This document shows positions 1-8,634 of a stretch of DNA of 64,000 nt, in pieces (the stretch's first letter is position 1; the number at the start of each line of letters is the position of its first letter). Where the stretch lies: positions 62,001 through 126,000 of the forward strand of contig NVXM01000003.1 in NCBI GenBank assembly GCA_002733865.1, written 5' to 3'. Made by a program: the position numbers and the translations under genes. A model generated the notes under the pieces. It was not told where the DNA came from, did not search any database, and saw only the letters and a program-made list of their open reading frames with translations. Source of the stretch: Sphingopyxis sp. Its GTDB lineage: Bacteria; Pseudomonadota; Alphaproteobacteria; Sphingomonadales; Sphingomonadaceae.

Positions 1-295
1 GTGGCATGCGGACCCCACCAGCTTCCTGGCCCATGATTTTGCCGGTTCCGGGCGGGATTCGGACCAGCCGATCCTGATATCCGATCGCTGCGAACCGGCA
101 AACGGCGCTTCCTACATCCTGCTGGCGGACGGGCAGTGGCAGGAGGAAGCGCTCGATTTCGAGCGCGCCTTCTTCCTGTTCAGCGCCGACCAGATTGAAC
201 ATGCGCGGTCGACTTGGCGGCGACTGGCGGCCAATGAAGTTGTCACTCCGCGTTACTGGAAACAGGATGGCGGTCGCTGGGTCGAGGGACCCTGA
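1..295 (+). CDS. holC: DNA polymerase III subunit chi, C-terminal part (5' end outside window)
   Basis: An open frame runs from base 2 to a TGA at 293-295 and gives about 97 residues. It contains a W-x-x-D-P-T-S-F-L-A-H segment, a PILI strand, and ends Y-W-K-Q-D-G-G-R-W-V-E-G-P. This is the pattern of the HolC (chi) family: the FLPH-like loop, the PI-I strand and the closing aromatic stretch. Chi links the clamp loader to single-strand binding protein in the replisome. The start lies left of the window, so the full length is unknown. The identification rests on short motifs and is fairly, not fully, secure. Confidence 0.7.
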   Translation, partial: WHADPTSFLAHDFAGSGRDSDQPILISDRCEPANGASYILLADGQWQEEALDFERAFFLFSADQIEHARSTWRRLAANEVVTPRYWKQDGGRWVEGP

Positions 296-362
296 TTTGC
301 GAATTGCAGCAACATCCGGTACATAGCGCACCGGTCGCGCGCTAAAATCTGGAGCCTGTCCC

Positions 363-869
363 ATGTATAAACATCTGATCCTGTCCTCCACCTTGTTGAT
401 CGCTGCTTGCGGCGGAAGCGATGATGAAATTGCATCAGGCACGTTTGATGATGGCGAGGGCAATCAGGGCAGCTATGGCGTCAGCGGGGATGAGGGCAAT
501 AGCGAAACGGTCATCCAGTCCGACCGGGGTGAGGTGCGGATCGCCAGTGGCGATAAGGCGGTCAAGGATTTGCCGATGGGTATCGAGCTCTATCCGGGGG
601 CAACAGTCCAGACCAGCATGAGCGGCGTGGGTGACGGCAAGTCCGGTGCAATGGTGGTGTTGAAGACCGAAGACAGCGTCGATGAAGTCATGTCCTTTTA
701 TCGCAAGCAATTGAAATCCAAGGGTATCGAAGTCGGAACGCAGATCAAATCCGGCGATATGCAAATGATCGGTGGCGAATGGGTTGATGGCGAGGGGTTT
801 AGCGTTTCGGCGACCAAATCACCCGAAGGCGGCGTGACAGCGACGATTATCACCGGCGGAAACGGCTAG
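363..869 (+). CDS. Predicted lipoprotein of unknown function
   Basis: The product has 168 residues. It begins with a short lysine-containing n-region and hydrophobic stretch followed by a lipobox L-I-A-A-C, so Cys16 should be lipidated and the protein tethered to a membrane. A low-complexity acidic and Gly/Ser-rich linker (about residues 20-60) follows. The compact C-terminal part (about 75-168) contains a segment ending M-S-F-Y-R-K-Q-L, similar in style to small periplasmic alpha/beta domains in which a pseudo-helix precedes F-Y. I do not recognise a named family. It stands alone between holC and ndk on the same strand. Confidence 0.75.
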   Translation: MYKHLILSSTLLIAACGGSDDEIASGTFDDGEGNQGSYGVSGDEGNSETVIQSDRGEVRIASGDKAVKDLPMGIELYPGATVQTSMSGVGDGKSGAMVVLKTEDSVDEVMSFYRKQLKSKGIEVGTQIKSGDMQMIGGEWVDGEGFSVSATKSPEGGVTATIITGGNG

Positions 870-955
870 CGACGAATCGAAAACTTGCCATGCTGCAGCG
901 CACCGGCTAAGGGCGGCGCAATCTCAGAATATCCCCGAATTTATGGAGCAATATC

Positions 956-1378
956 ATGGCCGTGACCCGGACATTTTCGATCATTAAACCCGACGCGACT
1001 CGCCGCAATATTACCGGCGCCGTCACCAAGATGCTGGAAGAAGCAGGCCTGCGCGTTGTTGCATCCAAGCGTATCCACATGAGCAAAGAACAGGCCGAAG
1101 GCTTTTACGCCGTGCATAAAGAACGCCCTTTCTTCGGTGAACTGGTCGACTTCATGATCAGCGGTCCGTGCGTCGTTCAGGTTCTCGAAGGTGAAAATGC
1201 GATGCAGAAGAACCGCGATATCATGGGGGCGACCAATCCTGCTGATGCTGCTCCGGGTACGATCCGCAAGGAACTGGCCGAAAGCCTGGAAGCCAACACG
1301 GTTCACGGTTCCGACAGCGAAGAAAATGCCGCGATCGAAATCGCTTATTTCTTCAATGACGATGAAATCGTTGGCTAG
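956..1378 (+). CDS. ndk: Nucleoside diphosphate kinase
   Basis: The 140-residue product matches the usual bacterial Ndk length. It transfers the gamma-phosphate from ATP to nucleoside diphosphates through a phosphohistidine. The N-terminal F-S-I-I-K-P-D-A motif carries the conserved Lys. The active-site motif N-T-V-H-G-S-D-S places the catalytic His at residue 117. The ATG at 956 is where the family normally starts, and translation begins straight into the first beta strand. A strong terminator follows 28 bp after the stop, so the gene probably ends its transcript. Confidence 0.97.
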   Translation: MAVTRTFSIIKPDATRRNITGAVTKMLEEAGLRVVASKRIHMSKEQAEGFYAVHKERPFFGELVDFMISGPCVVQVLEGENAMQKNRDIMGATNPADAAPGTIRKELAESLEANTVHGSDSEENAAIEIAYFFNDDEIVG

Positions 1379-1405
1379 GCCCAACGCTTTTTGACGATCT
1401 ACGGA

Positions 1406-1441
1406 CGCCCGGTTGCAGATGTTGCGGCCGGGCGTTTTTTA
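1406..1441 (+). terminator. Rho-independent terminator after ndk
   Basis: A 7-bp GC stem, CGCCCGG (1406-1412) with CCGGGCG (1428-1434), is followed directly by six T residues. It lies 28 bp after the ndk stop and is oriented for the plus strand. Confidence 0.85.
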
Positions 1442-1518
1442 TTGGGTAGGGTTGAACCATTGAATAGCAGCGGTGTTGTCGTCAGCTGGTCTCAAGCATG
1501 TTCAAGGCAGTCGGTCCA

Positions 1519-3105
1519 CTATCCATCAGCTGCAATATCAATTTCTTGATCATAGCCAATATGGTCGAGAAATTTTCGGTCGTGGCTCACCAGCATGAGC
1601 GCGCCGGTGTAGGATGAGAGCGACTGCTCCAGCATTTCAATTGCCTCCGCATCAAGATGGTTCGTCGGCTCGTCAAGGATCAGCATTTGTGGCGTGCAAA
1701 CGCCTCCCGTAATCATTGCCAGCCCCGCCCGCAGTCGTTCACCGCCGCTCAGGGTTGACGCAGGACGCAAAGCATCCCGGTTGCGAAATGCGAAGCGGGC
1801 GAGCACTTCATGCGCTTGCCCATTCGTCATCTCCCGATGGTGCGCCTGCATATTGGCAACAAGATCGAGGCCAGGGTCAAGAATATCCACATGCTGATCG
1901 AGCATTGCGAGCGCCTTGTCGACGCGCGTCACGCAACCGCTACTGGGTTCCAAAAGGCCCATCGCCAACCGCAGCAGACTGGTCTTGCCGCTGCCATTGG
2001 GCCCCCTCACTACCACCCGCTGCGGGCCTGTAACAGAAAAGGAGAGAGGACCAAACAACCGGCTGCCGCCGTGTTCAAATGTCACGTCTTCGAATTTGAG
2101 AAGGGTGCGGTTGGCAGGAAGATCGGGTTGTTCCAGATTGATAGTCAGCGGTGTGACGATCTCGACCTGTCGCCGCGCCTCCTCGGCGGCCTTGCTCGCA
2201 TCTTCTATTAACCGGCCAGCAACATGGCTGTCCCGAGCGCCGCTGTGTTCGGCTCTCTCCGCTTGCCTGTGCAGGAACATTTTCGGTTCGCTGCCTTTTG
2301 CGCGCAGCGCGCGTCCTGCTTTATCGCGGCGCGCCTTTTTTTCCTTCTGATGTTGCACGGCCAGGCCTTGCTGCCTGAGATCACGCTCGGCGCGTTCCAG
2401 TTCGGATTCCAACCGTTCACGTATGGCCTCGCGTTCCGCGACAAACGCGCTCCAACCGCCTTTGACGGAGAATATCCCGACGGGGGAAAGCTGGACGATC
2501 CGGTCCATTCGCTCAAGCAGCTCGCGGTCATGACTGGCGATCACGGCACCACCGGACCAATCCTCCAGCAGGTTAACGATTATGTCCCTTCCTTTTGCGT
2601 CGAGATTGTTGGTCGGCTCGTCCATCAGGAGCAGATGGGGCTCCTCCAGAAGCATGGCGGCAAGGCCGAGCCTGGTCCGTTCGCCGCCACTGAGCGAGGC
2701 CACGCTTCGGCTTGTATCGATGGGCGGTAATTGAACCCGATGGAACGCCTCTTCGATCCGCTTTTCCAGAGTCCAGTCCGCGAGCCCCGCATCTTCCATA
2801 CTGCCTTCACCATTTTCCAGACGGCGAAGGCGGGCCAGATCGGCATCGACCGCCAGCGCGTCAGCAACGCTGCCTTCATCGGGCTGGATTTGCCTCAACA
2901 TGGCCATGCCCGAAGACCGGTTTATCGTGCCGGAGCGAGGAGCTCGCTCGCCATTTGCTATGGAGAGAAGGGTTGATTTGCCTGACCCGTTACGCCCGAC
3001 GATCCCGACGAGCTCGCGCCCGATGGATAATGTCAAATCGGAGAATAAAAGGCGTCCGTCAGGTGCGGCAACGGAAAGATGATCGAATGTAAGAAGGGCA
3101 GACAT
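1519..3105 (-). CDS. ABC-F family ATP-binding protein (tandem ATPase)
   Basis: The 528-residue protein has two ATP-binding cassettes and no membrane segment, which is the ABC-F layout. The first cassette has Walker A G-R-N-G-S-G-K-S, signature L-S-G-G-E-R and Walker B L-L-L-M-D-E-P-T-N. A charged linker rich in Arg, Glu and Lys (about residues 215-310) follows. The second has G-P-N-G-S-G-K-T, L-S-G-G-E-R and L-I-L-D-E-P-T-N-H. ABC-F proteins act on the ribosome, as translation factors or by protecting it from antibiotics; which role applies cannot be read from the sequence. The gene is monocistronic and read leftward, with a promoter, a leader peptide and a hairpin over its translation start (separate entries). 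The start codon itself has only a weak ribosome binding site. Confidence 0.9.
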   Translation of the reverse strand: MSALLTFDHLSVAAPDGRLLFSDLTLSIGRELVGIVGRNGSGKSTLLSIANGERAPRSGTINRSSGMAMLRQIQPDEGSVADALAVDADLARLRRLENGEGSMEDAGLADWTLEKRIEEAFHRVQLPPIDTSRSVASLSGGERTRLGLAAMLLEEPHLLLMDEPTNNLDAKGRDIIVNLLEDWSGGAVIASHDRELLERMDRIVQLSPVGIFSVKGGWSAFVAEREAIRERLESELERAERDLRQQGLAVQHQKEKKARRDKAGRALRAKGSEPKMFLHRQAERAEHSGARDSHVAGRLIEDASKAAEEARRQVEIVTPLTINLEQPDLPANRTLLKFEDVTFEHGGSRLFGPLSFSVTGPQRVVVRGPNGSGKTSLLRLAMGLLEPSSGCVTRVDKALAMLDQHVDILDPGLDLVANMQAHHREMTNGQAHEVLARFAFRNRDALRPASTLSGGERLRAGLAMITGGVCTPQMLILDEPTNHLDAEAIEMLEQSLSSYTGALMLVSHDRKFLDHIGYDQEIDIAADG

Positions 3106-3160
3106 AAAATAACTCGGTAGTTTGGAAGTGGGACAGGCGATCCAAAACTGAGTTATTCAT
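3059..3160 (-). CDS. Putative 33-residue leader peptide upstream of and overlapping the ABC-F gene
   Basis: On the minus strand an ATG at 3160 is preceded by a good ribosome binding site (AAAAGGA, about 8 bases upstream). It opens a frame of 33 codons that ends at a TGA at 3061-3059, inside the ABC-F gene and out of frame with it. The ABC-F ATG (3105) has only a weak ribosome binding site of its own. The arrangement is like leader peptides that control ribosome-protection genes by stalling. Expression and function are inferred; only the frame, the binding site and the overlap are seen. Confidence 0.5.
   Translation of the reverse strand: MNNSVLDRLSHFQTTELFYVCPSYIRSSFRCRT
3111..3154 (-). promoter_or_regulatory. 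Hairpin in the ABC-F leader, possible attenuator
   Basis: The arms AACTCAGTTTTGGA and TCCAAACTACCGAGTT (minus strand) pair in three blocks of 5, 5 and 3 bp with small bulges. The 3' arm ends six bases before the ABC-F ATG and covers its only GAG-like ribosome binding element. The 5' arm lies in the first codons of the leader peptide, so ribosomes on the leader would open the stem. Confidence 0.5.
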
Positions 3161-3187
3161 GAGAAAGTCCTTTTAGTTACTGACCGT

Positions 3188-3216
3188 AAAATAGGGTCGC
3201 GATCGCTGATAGTCAA
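3188..3216 (-). promoter_or_regulatory. Predicted sigma-70 promoter of the ABC-F transcript
   Basis: Reading the minus strand, TTGACT (3216-3211) and TATTTT (3193-3188) are separated by exactly 17 bases. The leader peptide ATG would lie about 20 bases after the predicted transcription start. Confidence 0.6.
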
Positions 3217-3304
3217 ACAGCTAGCGGTGTGGCTCGTTCAGGCCTTGTCGGCTCCACTCTGGCCGAGAGTAGGACCACAACTTCTTACATTGCATCTTGC
3301 AAGT

Positions 3305-3323
3305 GATAATGATTATCAATAAT
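3305..3323 (+). promoter_or_regulatory. Fur box before the iron-uptake operon
   Basis: The 19-base site GATAATGATTATCAATAAT closely follows the classical Fur consensus of GATAAT repeats around an inverted centre. It lies about 30-50 bases upstream of the PepSY gene, where it would cover a promoter. Iron-dependent repression of the downstream operon is therefore expected. Confidence 0.8.
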
Positions 3324-3355
3324 GGCTCTGGAAAGTTTCACAAAGGAATTTGGAT

Positions 3356-4522
3356 TTGACGCGAAGAGCGATCCGGCTCTGGTTTCTGGTGCACAAGTGG
3401 AGCAGCCTCGTCTGCACCGCTTTCCTGCTGATGCTCTGCCTGACAGGCCTCCCGCTGATATTCCATGACGAGATCGACCGGTTGACGGAAGACGCGCCGC
3501 AGTTCGGTCTGCCCGGCGTCGGCTCCTCCGGTACCGCGGAAGGTCTGCTGCCGCTGGACGAGATGATGCGCCGCGCGCTCGCCAGCCGTCCCGGCGAGGT
3601 GCCGGTGTTCATGGCCTTCGACAATGATCAGCCGTCAATGACCATCACCACCGCGCCGCGTCCCGATTCGCCCGCCGCCGACATGACCATCCAGTTTTTC
3701 GACCGCTCGACCGGGCAGCAGATCGGCATGGTCGCAGAGAGCGACGGCGGCGTGATGCACTTCCTGTTGCAATTGCACACCGATATGTTTCTCGGCCTGC
3801 CGGGCATGCTGTTCCTCGCGCTGATCGGGATCTTGTTCACCGCTGCGCTGGTATCCGGCGTCGTGCTGTACGCGCCGTTCATGCGCAAGCTCGATTTCGG
3901 CACCGTCCGTGTCTCACGCAGCCCGCGCCTCAAATGGCTCGACTATCACAACCTCTTGGGCATTGTCGCGCTGGCCTGGATGCTGGTCGTCGGCCTGACC
4001 GGCGTGATCAACGCGCTGTCGACGCCGATCGAGGATATCTGGCAGGCGGGCGAGCTGGCCGACATGACCCGCGAATATGCCGGGCGCGAGGCGCTGCCGC
4101 CCGCGCGCTACGGATCTCTGGACCGTGCCATGGCGCAGGCGCGGGCGGTGCTTCCCGGCAACAACCCGCAATTCATCGCCTTCCCTAGCGGCAGCTTCAG
4201 CTCGGACCATCATTATGCCGTGTTCTTCCAGGGCGACACGCCGCTGACCGAGCGGCTGCTGACGCCGGCGCTGATCGACGCCGAGACCGGCGCGTTCACC
4301 GATGCGCGGCCGATGCCCTGGTATTATCAGGCCTTGTCGCTCTCGCGGCCCCTGCATTTCGGTGATTACGGGGGGCTGCCGCTCAAGCTCCTGTGGGCGG
4401 CGCTGACGCTGTTCACAATCGTGGTCCTGGGCAGCGGCCTCTATCTCTGGCTGGTCAAGGGGGAGTCCTCGTCGCGCGCACATCTGCGCAAGATCGAACA
4501 ACTGGCGGTCCCGGCGAAATGA
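3356..4522 (+). CDS. PepSY-associated membrane protein (PiuB-like, iron uptake)
   Basis: The product has about 388 residues. It resembles PepSY_TM/PiuB proteins, inner-membrane proteins found beside siderophore receptors and thought to help reductive or energised iron uptake. Visible features are the N-terminal H-K-W-S-S motif entering the first membrane helix (about residues 12-35), a periplasmic region with PepSY-like repeats, two central helices (about 145-170 and 200-225) and a last helix (about 350-375). TTG at 3356 is chosen because AAGGA lies 8 bases upstream; TTG at 3350 is in frame but too close to it. The stop overlaps the next start (ATGA). The stretch looks richer in GC than its neighbours. 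Confidence 0.82.
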   Translation: MTRRAIRLWFLVHKWSSLVCTAFLLMLCLTGLPLIFHDEIDRLTEDAPQFGLPGVGSSGTAEGLLPLDEMMRRALASRPGEVPVFMAFDNDQPSMTITTAPRPDSPAADMTIQFFDRSTGQQIGMVAESDGGVMHFLLQLHTDMFLGLPGMLFLALIGILFTAALVSGVVLYAPFMRKLDFGTVRVSRSPRLKWLDYHNLLGIVALAWMLVVGLTGVINALSTPIEDIWQAGELADMTREYAGREALPPARYGSLDRAMAQARAVLPGNNPQFIAFPSGSFSSDHHYAVFFQGDTPLTERLLTPALIDAETGAFTDARPMPWYYQALSLSRPLHFGDYGGLPLKLLWAALTLFTIVVLGSGLYLWLVKGESSSRAHLRKIEQLAVPAK

Positions 4523-4710
4523 GCAGGCACAACAAGCGCAGGCTGCCGCTGCGGGCAATCTTTGGATGGCCGGCGGCGATCTTCCTGATCGGCATATTCG
4601 GCTTGGTGAGCGCGCTGACCGGGGACGGCTGGCGGGACGGCCTGTCCTGGCTGGCGCTGGCCGCGCCGGTGACCGCGCTCGCCTGGGCGATGCGGACCCG
4701 GCGTTACTGA
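4519..4710 (+). CDS. Small two-helix membrane protein in the iron-uptake operon
   Basis: The ATG at 4519 overlaps the PepSY stop as ATGA, and the frame gives 63 residues. A basic N-terminus (R-H-N-K-R-R) is followed by two hydrophobic segments (about 13-33 and 42-58) and a basic tail. The overlap implies translational coupling with the PepSY protein. No named family is recognised; the position between PepSY and the receptor suggests an accessory role in iron uptake. Confidence 0.7.
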   Translation: MSRHNKRRLPLRAIFGWPAAIFLIGIFGLVSALTGDGWRDGLSWLALAAPVTALAWAMRTRRY

Positions 4711-4736
4711 GCATCAGAATTCGGATTTGAAAGGAA

Positions 4737-6936
4737 ATGACAATGATTCACGAACACGTGCTCGGCGCTGCTTCTCGCTGCGGGTTTTACCGCGACCGCG
4801 CTGGCGGTTCCGGCGCTGGCGCAGGAATCGCAGGCGGACAAGGACATGATCATCGTCACCGCCCAGCGCGATAACCAGACCGGCGTGCGCCAGGGCGGCA
4901 GCGCGGGCGTGCTGGGCAACAAGGCTGCGGAAGACCTGCCGTTCAGCGTGCGCAGCTATAATGCGGCGTTGATCCTCAACCAGCAGCCGCAAACGCTTGG
5001 CCAGGTGCTTGAGAATGATCCGACGATCCGGACCACCACCGGCTTCGGGATCGCCGGAGAATTGTTCAACATTCGCGGTTTCACCCTTGCCGGCGATGAT
5101 GTCGGCTATGACGGGCTCTACGGCATCATGCCGCGCCAGCTGGCCGCGCCGGAACTCTATGAATCGGTTGAGGTCCTCAACGGCTCCAGCGCCTTCCTCA
5201 ACGGTGCGGCGCCGGGTGGTTCGGGCATTGGCGGCAGCGTCAATCTCATTCCGAAGCGCGCCACCGGCAATGAAATCACTCGCGCGACGCTGGGCTATAC
5301 TGCGTCCGAACATGTCGGCGGCAGCTTTGATGTTGCTCGCCGCCTGGGCGCTGATGGCGAATGGGGCATCCGCATCAATGGCGCCGCGCGCGGCGGCGAT
5401 GTCTCGGTCGATGACGAATTCCGCAGCACTTATGTACTGGGCGGTGCGATCGACTATGATTCCGGGCCGCTGCGCGTTTCGCTCGACCTAGCCTACCAGC
5501 GGGTCAAGGTGGCGCATTTCCGTCCAAAACTAAGCGTCTCCGGCCTTGGCGTGATCCCCGAAAAACCCGACGCCAGCACCAATTTCGGTCAGCCCTGGCA
5601 ATATACGACGCTGCGCGACGTCTTCGGCCAGTTCCGCGCCGAATATGACATCGCCGACGATGTGATGGCCTATGCCGCCTTCGGCGCGCGCGACGGATCG
5701 GAATCCGGCGTCTACAGCACGCCGACGCTGGTCGACGCGGCCACCGGCGACATTTCGGTCAGCAGCTCGTTCATTCCGCGCACCGACAACAACGAGGCAG
5801 CGACGGCCGGGTTGCGCGCCCGGTTCGAGACCGGCGGGATTTCCAACGAGATCAATGTCGGCGGCTCGATCAACTGGCTGGTTAACCGCAACGCCTATGA
5901 ATTCTACACCAATTCGCCGGGCCTAAACAATCTCTACGACCCGGTCGAGCTGCCTCGTTCCACCACCGTCTCCTTCGCCGGTGGCAATCTCGACGATCCC
6001 TTCCCGATCTCGCGCACGCGTCTTCGCAGCGCCTTTGTCTCCGACACCGTCGGCTTTTGGGACGACAGGGTCATGTTCACCGCAGGCGTGCGGCTGCAGG
6101 AAATCCGCTCGAAATCCTATTCCTATTCCGGCGGGGCGCTCCAGAGCGAATATAAGGAAGATGCCTGGACGCCGGTCTTCGGTCTGGTGGTCAAGCCGGT
6201 CGAGGGATTGTCGCTTTACGCCAACCGCATCGAATCTTTGGTGCAGGGCGATAGCGCCCCGGTCAGCGGTGCCAACCCGGCAGGCGGCGATCCGCTGCAA
6301 GTCAGCAATGCGGGGGAAGTGCTTTCGCCCTATGTGTCCGAGCAATATGAGGTCGGCGGCAAGCTCTCGCTGGGCCGGCTGGACATGACACTGGCGCTGT
6401 TCCAGATCGACAAGGAAACCGCGATCCTGCGAATTGATCCGGGCGATGCGACGATGCTCGAATACGGACCGTACGGGATCCAGCGAAACCGAGGTATCGA
6501 GTTCACCATTGCCGGTGAAATCAGCGACGGCCTGCGGCTGATTGCGGGCGGTTCGGTGATCGATGCCAAGCTGCGCGATACGGAGAACGGCGTCAACGAC
6601 GGCAAAAATGCTGTCGGCGTGCCGGAATTCCTGCTCAACGCCAATGTCGAATGGGATGTGCCCTTCGCGCCGGCGTTAACCCTGACGGGTCGCGTCGTTC
6701 ATACGGGCAAACAGCCTGCCGATATTGCCAACAGCCTGTATCTCGATTCCTGGACCCGCTTCGATATCGGCGCGCGCTATGTCGCGCTGGCTGGCGACAA
6801 TCCGCTCACGCTGCGGTTCAGCGTCGATAATGTTGCGAACACCGCCTATTGGGCATCGGCCTTCGATACGTTTCGTCCGGACCTCGCGCTGGGCACGCCA
6901 CGCACCGTCAAGGCCTCGGCGACTATCGAATTCTAG
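4737..6936 (+). CDS. TonB-dependent siderophore receptor, signal peptide frameshifted
   Basis: The main frame encodes a FhuA/FoxA-like outer-membrane receptor. Its plug carries a T-L-G-Q-V-L-E-N-D-P-T-I-R segment, F-N-I-R-G-F, V-L-N-G and S-V-N-L-I-P-K-R-A; a 22-strand barrel should follow, ending in Phe. The good ribosome binding site (AAGGAA, 4731-4736) serves ATG 4737 or 4743, but those codons are one base out of register with the receptor. In the receptor frame a clear signal peptide core (L-L-L-A-A-G-F-T-A-T-A-L-A ... A-L-A-Q) is read at about 4768-4830 after a stop at 4744, with no ATG, GTG or TTG. One extra base between about 4755 and 4770 explains this. The gene is either a recent frameshift mutant or carries a sequence error. 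It is the third gene of the Fur-controlled operon. Confidence 0.85.
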
Positions 6937-7074
6937 ACGGTTCCGGGCTCCACCAGTCGAACGTCGCAGCGTCGGTGAAGCAGTTGCGAAATAAATTCAA
7001 AAGTCGCGGTGACTGCTTTGGCCGGTTCTGTTGCTGCACCGGGCCGAACATGACCGCGAATCCGAGCGATATGG

Positions 7075-7572
7075 CTAACTACCCCCGACGTGATGCCCCA
7101 CTGTCACCGCTGAACTCGAGGCCTTTTCGGAGCGTTCCCAGTCATGAACCGCTACGCGGCGGACGATGATCCAGCTGCCATCGCGGCGTTCCAGCGTGTC
7201 GCAATAGCGGCCGGCAACGATCCAGTCGGTGGCCTTGCCGTTGGTTTCGCAGGAGGGGAAATCCGGGTTGCCGGGCTCGATATAATGATAGGCGACGAAA
7301 TTGGCTTCGGTGGTGGCGCTTTGGCCGTCTTCCGAGAGCGTGATATGGACGTTGGAGATAGAATGGTGAGAGCCCGGAATATTCTCCAGAACCTGGCTGG
7401 CAAAGCCGATAAACTCGTCCGGCGGGCCTTCATAATCTCCATGTTTGTGGACATGGTCATCGGCAAAGCAGGAGCGGACCAGCGGCCAGTCGCGGCGATC
7501 GATACCCTTGCAATAGCGGTGCAGGACATCCCGTATTTCCTCGCGGGCCGACAGTTGCTCCAAAGTGTACAT
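7075..7572 (-). CDS. SnoaL-like / NTF2-fold protein
   Basis: The product has 165 residues. The start M-Y-T-L-E-Q-L-S-A-R-E-E-I and the segment R-Y-C-K-G-I-D-R-R-D-W-P-L-V-R are typical of SnoaL_4/NTF2-like proteins, small cone-shaped folds that include dehydratases, isomerases and ring-hydroxylating dioxygenase small-subunit relatives. The ATG at 7572 has GAGGAG about 10 bases upstream, which supports this start over longer frames. It is divergent from an SDR gene with an 84-bp gap, so the two probably share a regulatory region and a catabolic or steroid-type pathway. The substrate is unknown. Confidence 0.8.
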   Translation of the reverse strand: MYTLEQLSAREEIRDVLHRYCKGIDRRDWPLVRSCFADDHVHKHGDYEGPPDEFIGFASQVLENIPGSHHSISNVHITLSEDGQSATTEANFVAYHYIEPGNPDFPSCETNGKATDWIVAGRYCDTLERRDGSWIIVRRVAVHDWERSEKASSSAVTVGHHVGGS

Positions 7573-7656
7573 TCCGGTCGTCTCCTCATTTTGCCAGTCG
7601 TTATTCTTGGACTCTGGTCTTAGCTTTCCGTGCAATAAACGGTTAGGAGATAGAGC

Positions 7657-8430
7657 ATGGGCAGACTGCAAGGCAAAGTGGCAATAATAACAGGCGCGGC
7701 CAAGGGGCTGGGCGAAGCCGATGCGCGGATGTTCGCGCGCGAGGGTGCCACGGTGATCCTGACCGACATGGACGCTGAGAACGGCAAGCGGGTGGCGTCG
7801 GAAATTGGTGAGGCGGCGGAATTTCATGTGCAGGATGTCCGCGACGAGCAGGGGTGGGAAGATCTGATTGCCGATGTCGTCTCGCGGCATGGCAAACTCG
7901 ATATCCTGGTCAACAACGCGGGCGTGGTCGAACCCGGCACAATCGAGACGCAAACTGCAGAGGAATATCGCTTTGTTATGGCGGTCAGCGCTGATGGCGC
8001 TTTTTATGGCTGCAAATATGCGGTGCCCGCGATGAAGGCTTCAGGCGGTGGCGCTATCGTCAACATGTGCTCGATTGCCTCGATCGTCGGGGAGCCGATT
8101 GTCGTCGCCTATGCGATGGCCAAGGGTGCGATCGAAAGCCTCACCCGCAGCGTCGCGGTACACTGTGCCAATAACCAGTATAATATCCGCTGCAACAGCG
8201 TTCACCCGGCTGGCATATTGACGCCGATGGTGGAGGGGATCGGGCCCAAGGTCATGGGCCGGGACGACCTGCGTCCGGCGAGCGAAGGTCCCGCACCCAG
8301 CGCGCTGGGTGAACCGGACGATATTGCCAATACCGTGCTGTTTCTGGCATCGGACGAAAGCAAGTTCATCAATGGTGCCGCCATTCGCGTCGACAATGCG
8401 AAGTCGGTGATGGAGGGCGTGGTTCCCTGA
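7657..8430 (+). CDS. Short-chain dehydrogenase/reductase
   Basis: The 257-residue protein is a classical SDR. It has the cofactor motif T-G-A-A-K-G-L-G near the N-terminus, the N-N-A-G motif, a catalytic Ser in N-M-C-S and the Y-x-x-x-K pair at Tyr152 and Lys156. An acidic residue after the second strand (T-D-M-D) suggests NAD(H) preference. It resembles the glucose-1-dehydrogenase/cyclopentanol-dehydrogenase type, but the substrate cannot be assigned. Its divergent SnoaL-like neighbour suggests a shared small-molecule pathway. Confidence 0.88.
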   Translation: MGRLQGKVAIITGAAKGLGEADARMFAREGATVILTDMDAENGKRVASEIGEAAEFHVQDVRDEQGWEDLIADVVSRHGKLDILVNNAGVVEPGTIETQTAEEYRFVMAVSADGAFYGCKYAVPAMKASGGGAIVNMCSIASIVGEPIVVAYAMAKGAIESLTRSVAVHCANNQYNIRCNSVHPAGILTPMVEGIGPKVMGRDDLRPASEGPAPSALGEPDDIANTVLFLASDESKFINGAAIRVDNAKSVMEGVVP

Positions 8431-8634
8431 CTTTCCATCGGGAGCGGTTGATCTGGTAAATTTATTTGCGGAACTAAGAGACCGGAATCGGATTTTGGCT
8501 GTCGAGTCCATGGTTCTTTGGTACGTATCCCCCTGTTGATTGCAACGCTTTAAACGATAGTTGGTTTCTATTGGCGGTTGCGAGCTCGCCCGACATAGGC
8601 CAAGCCGTGCATGCAATGGATAGGGGTATCCCGG

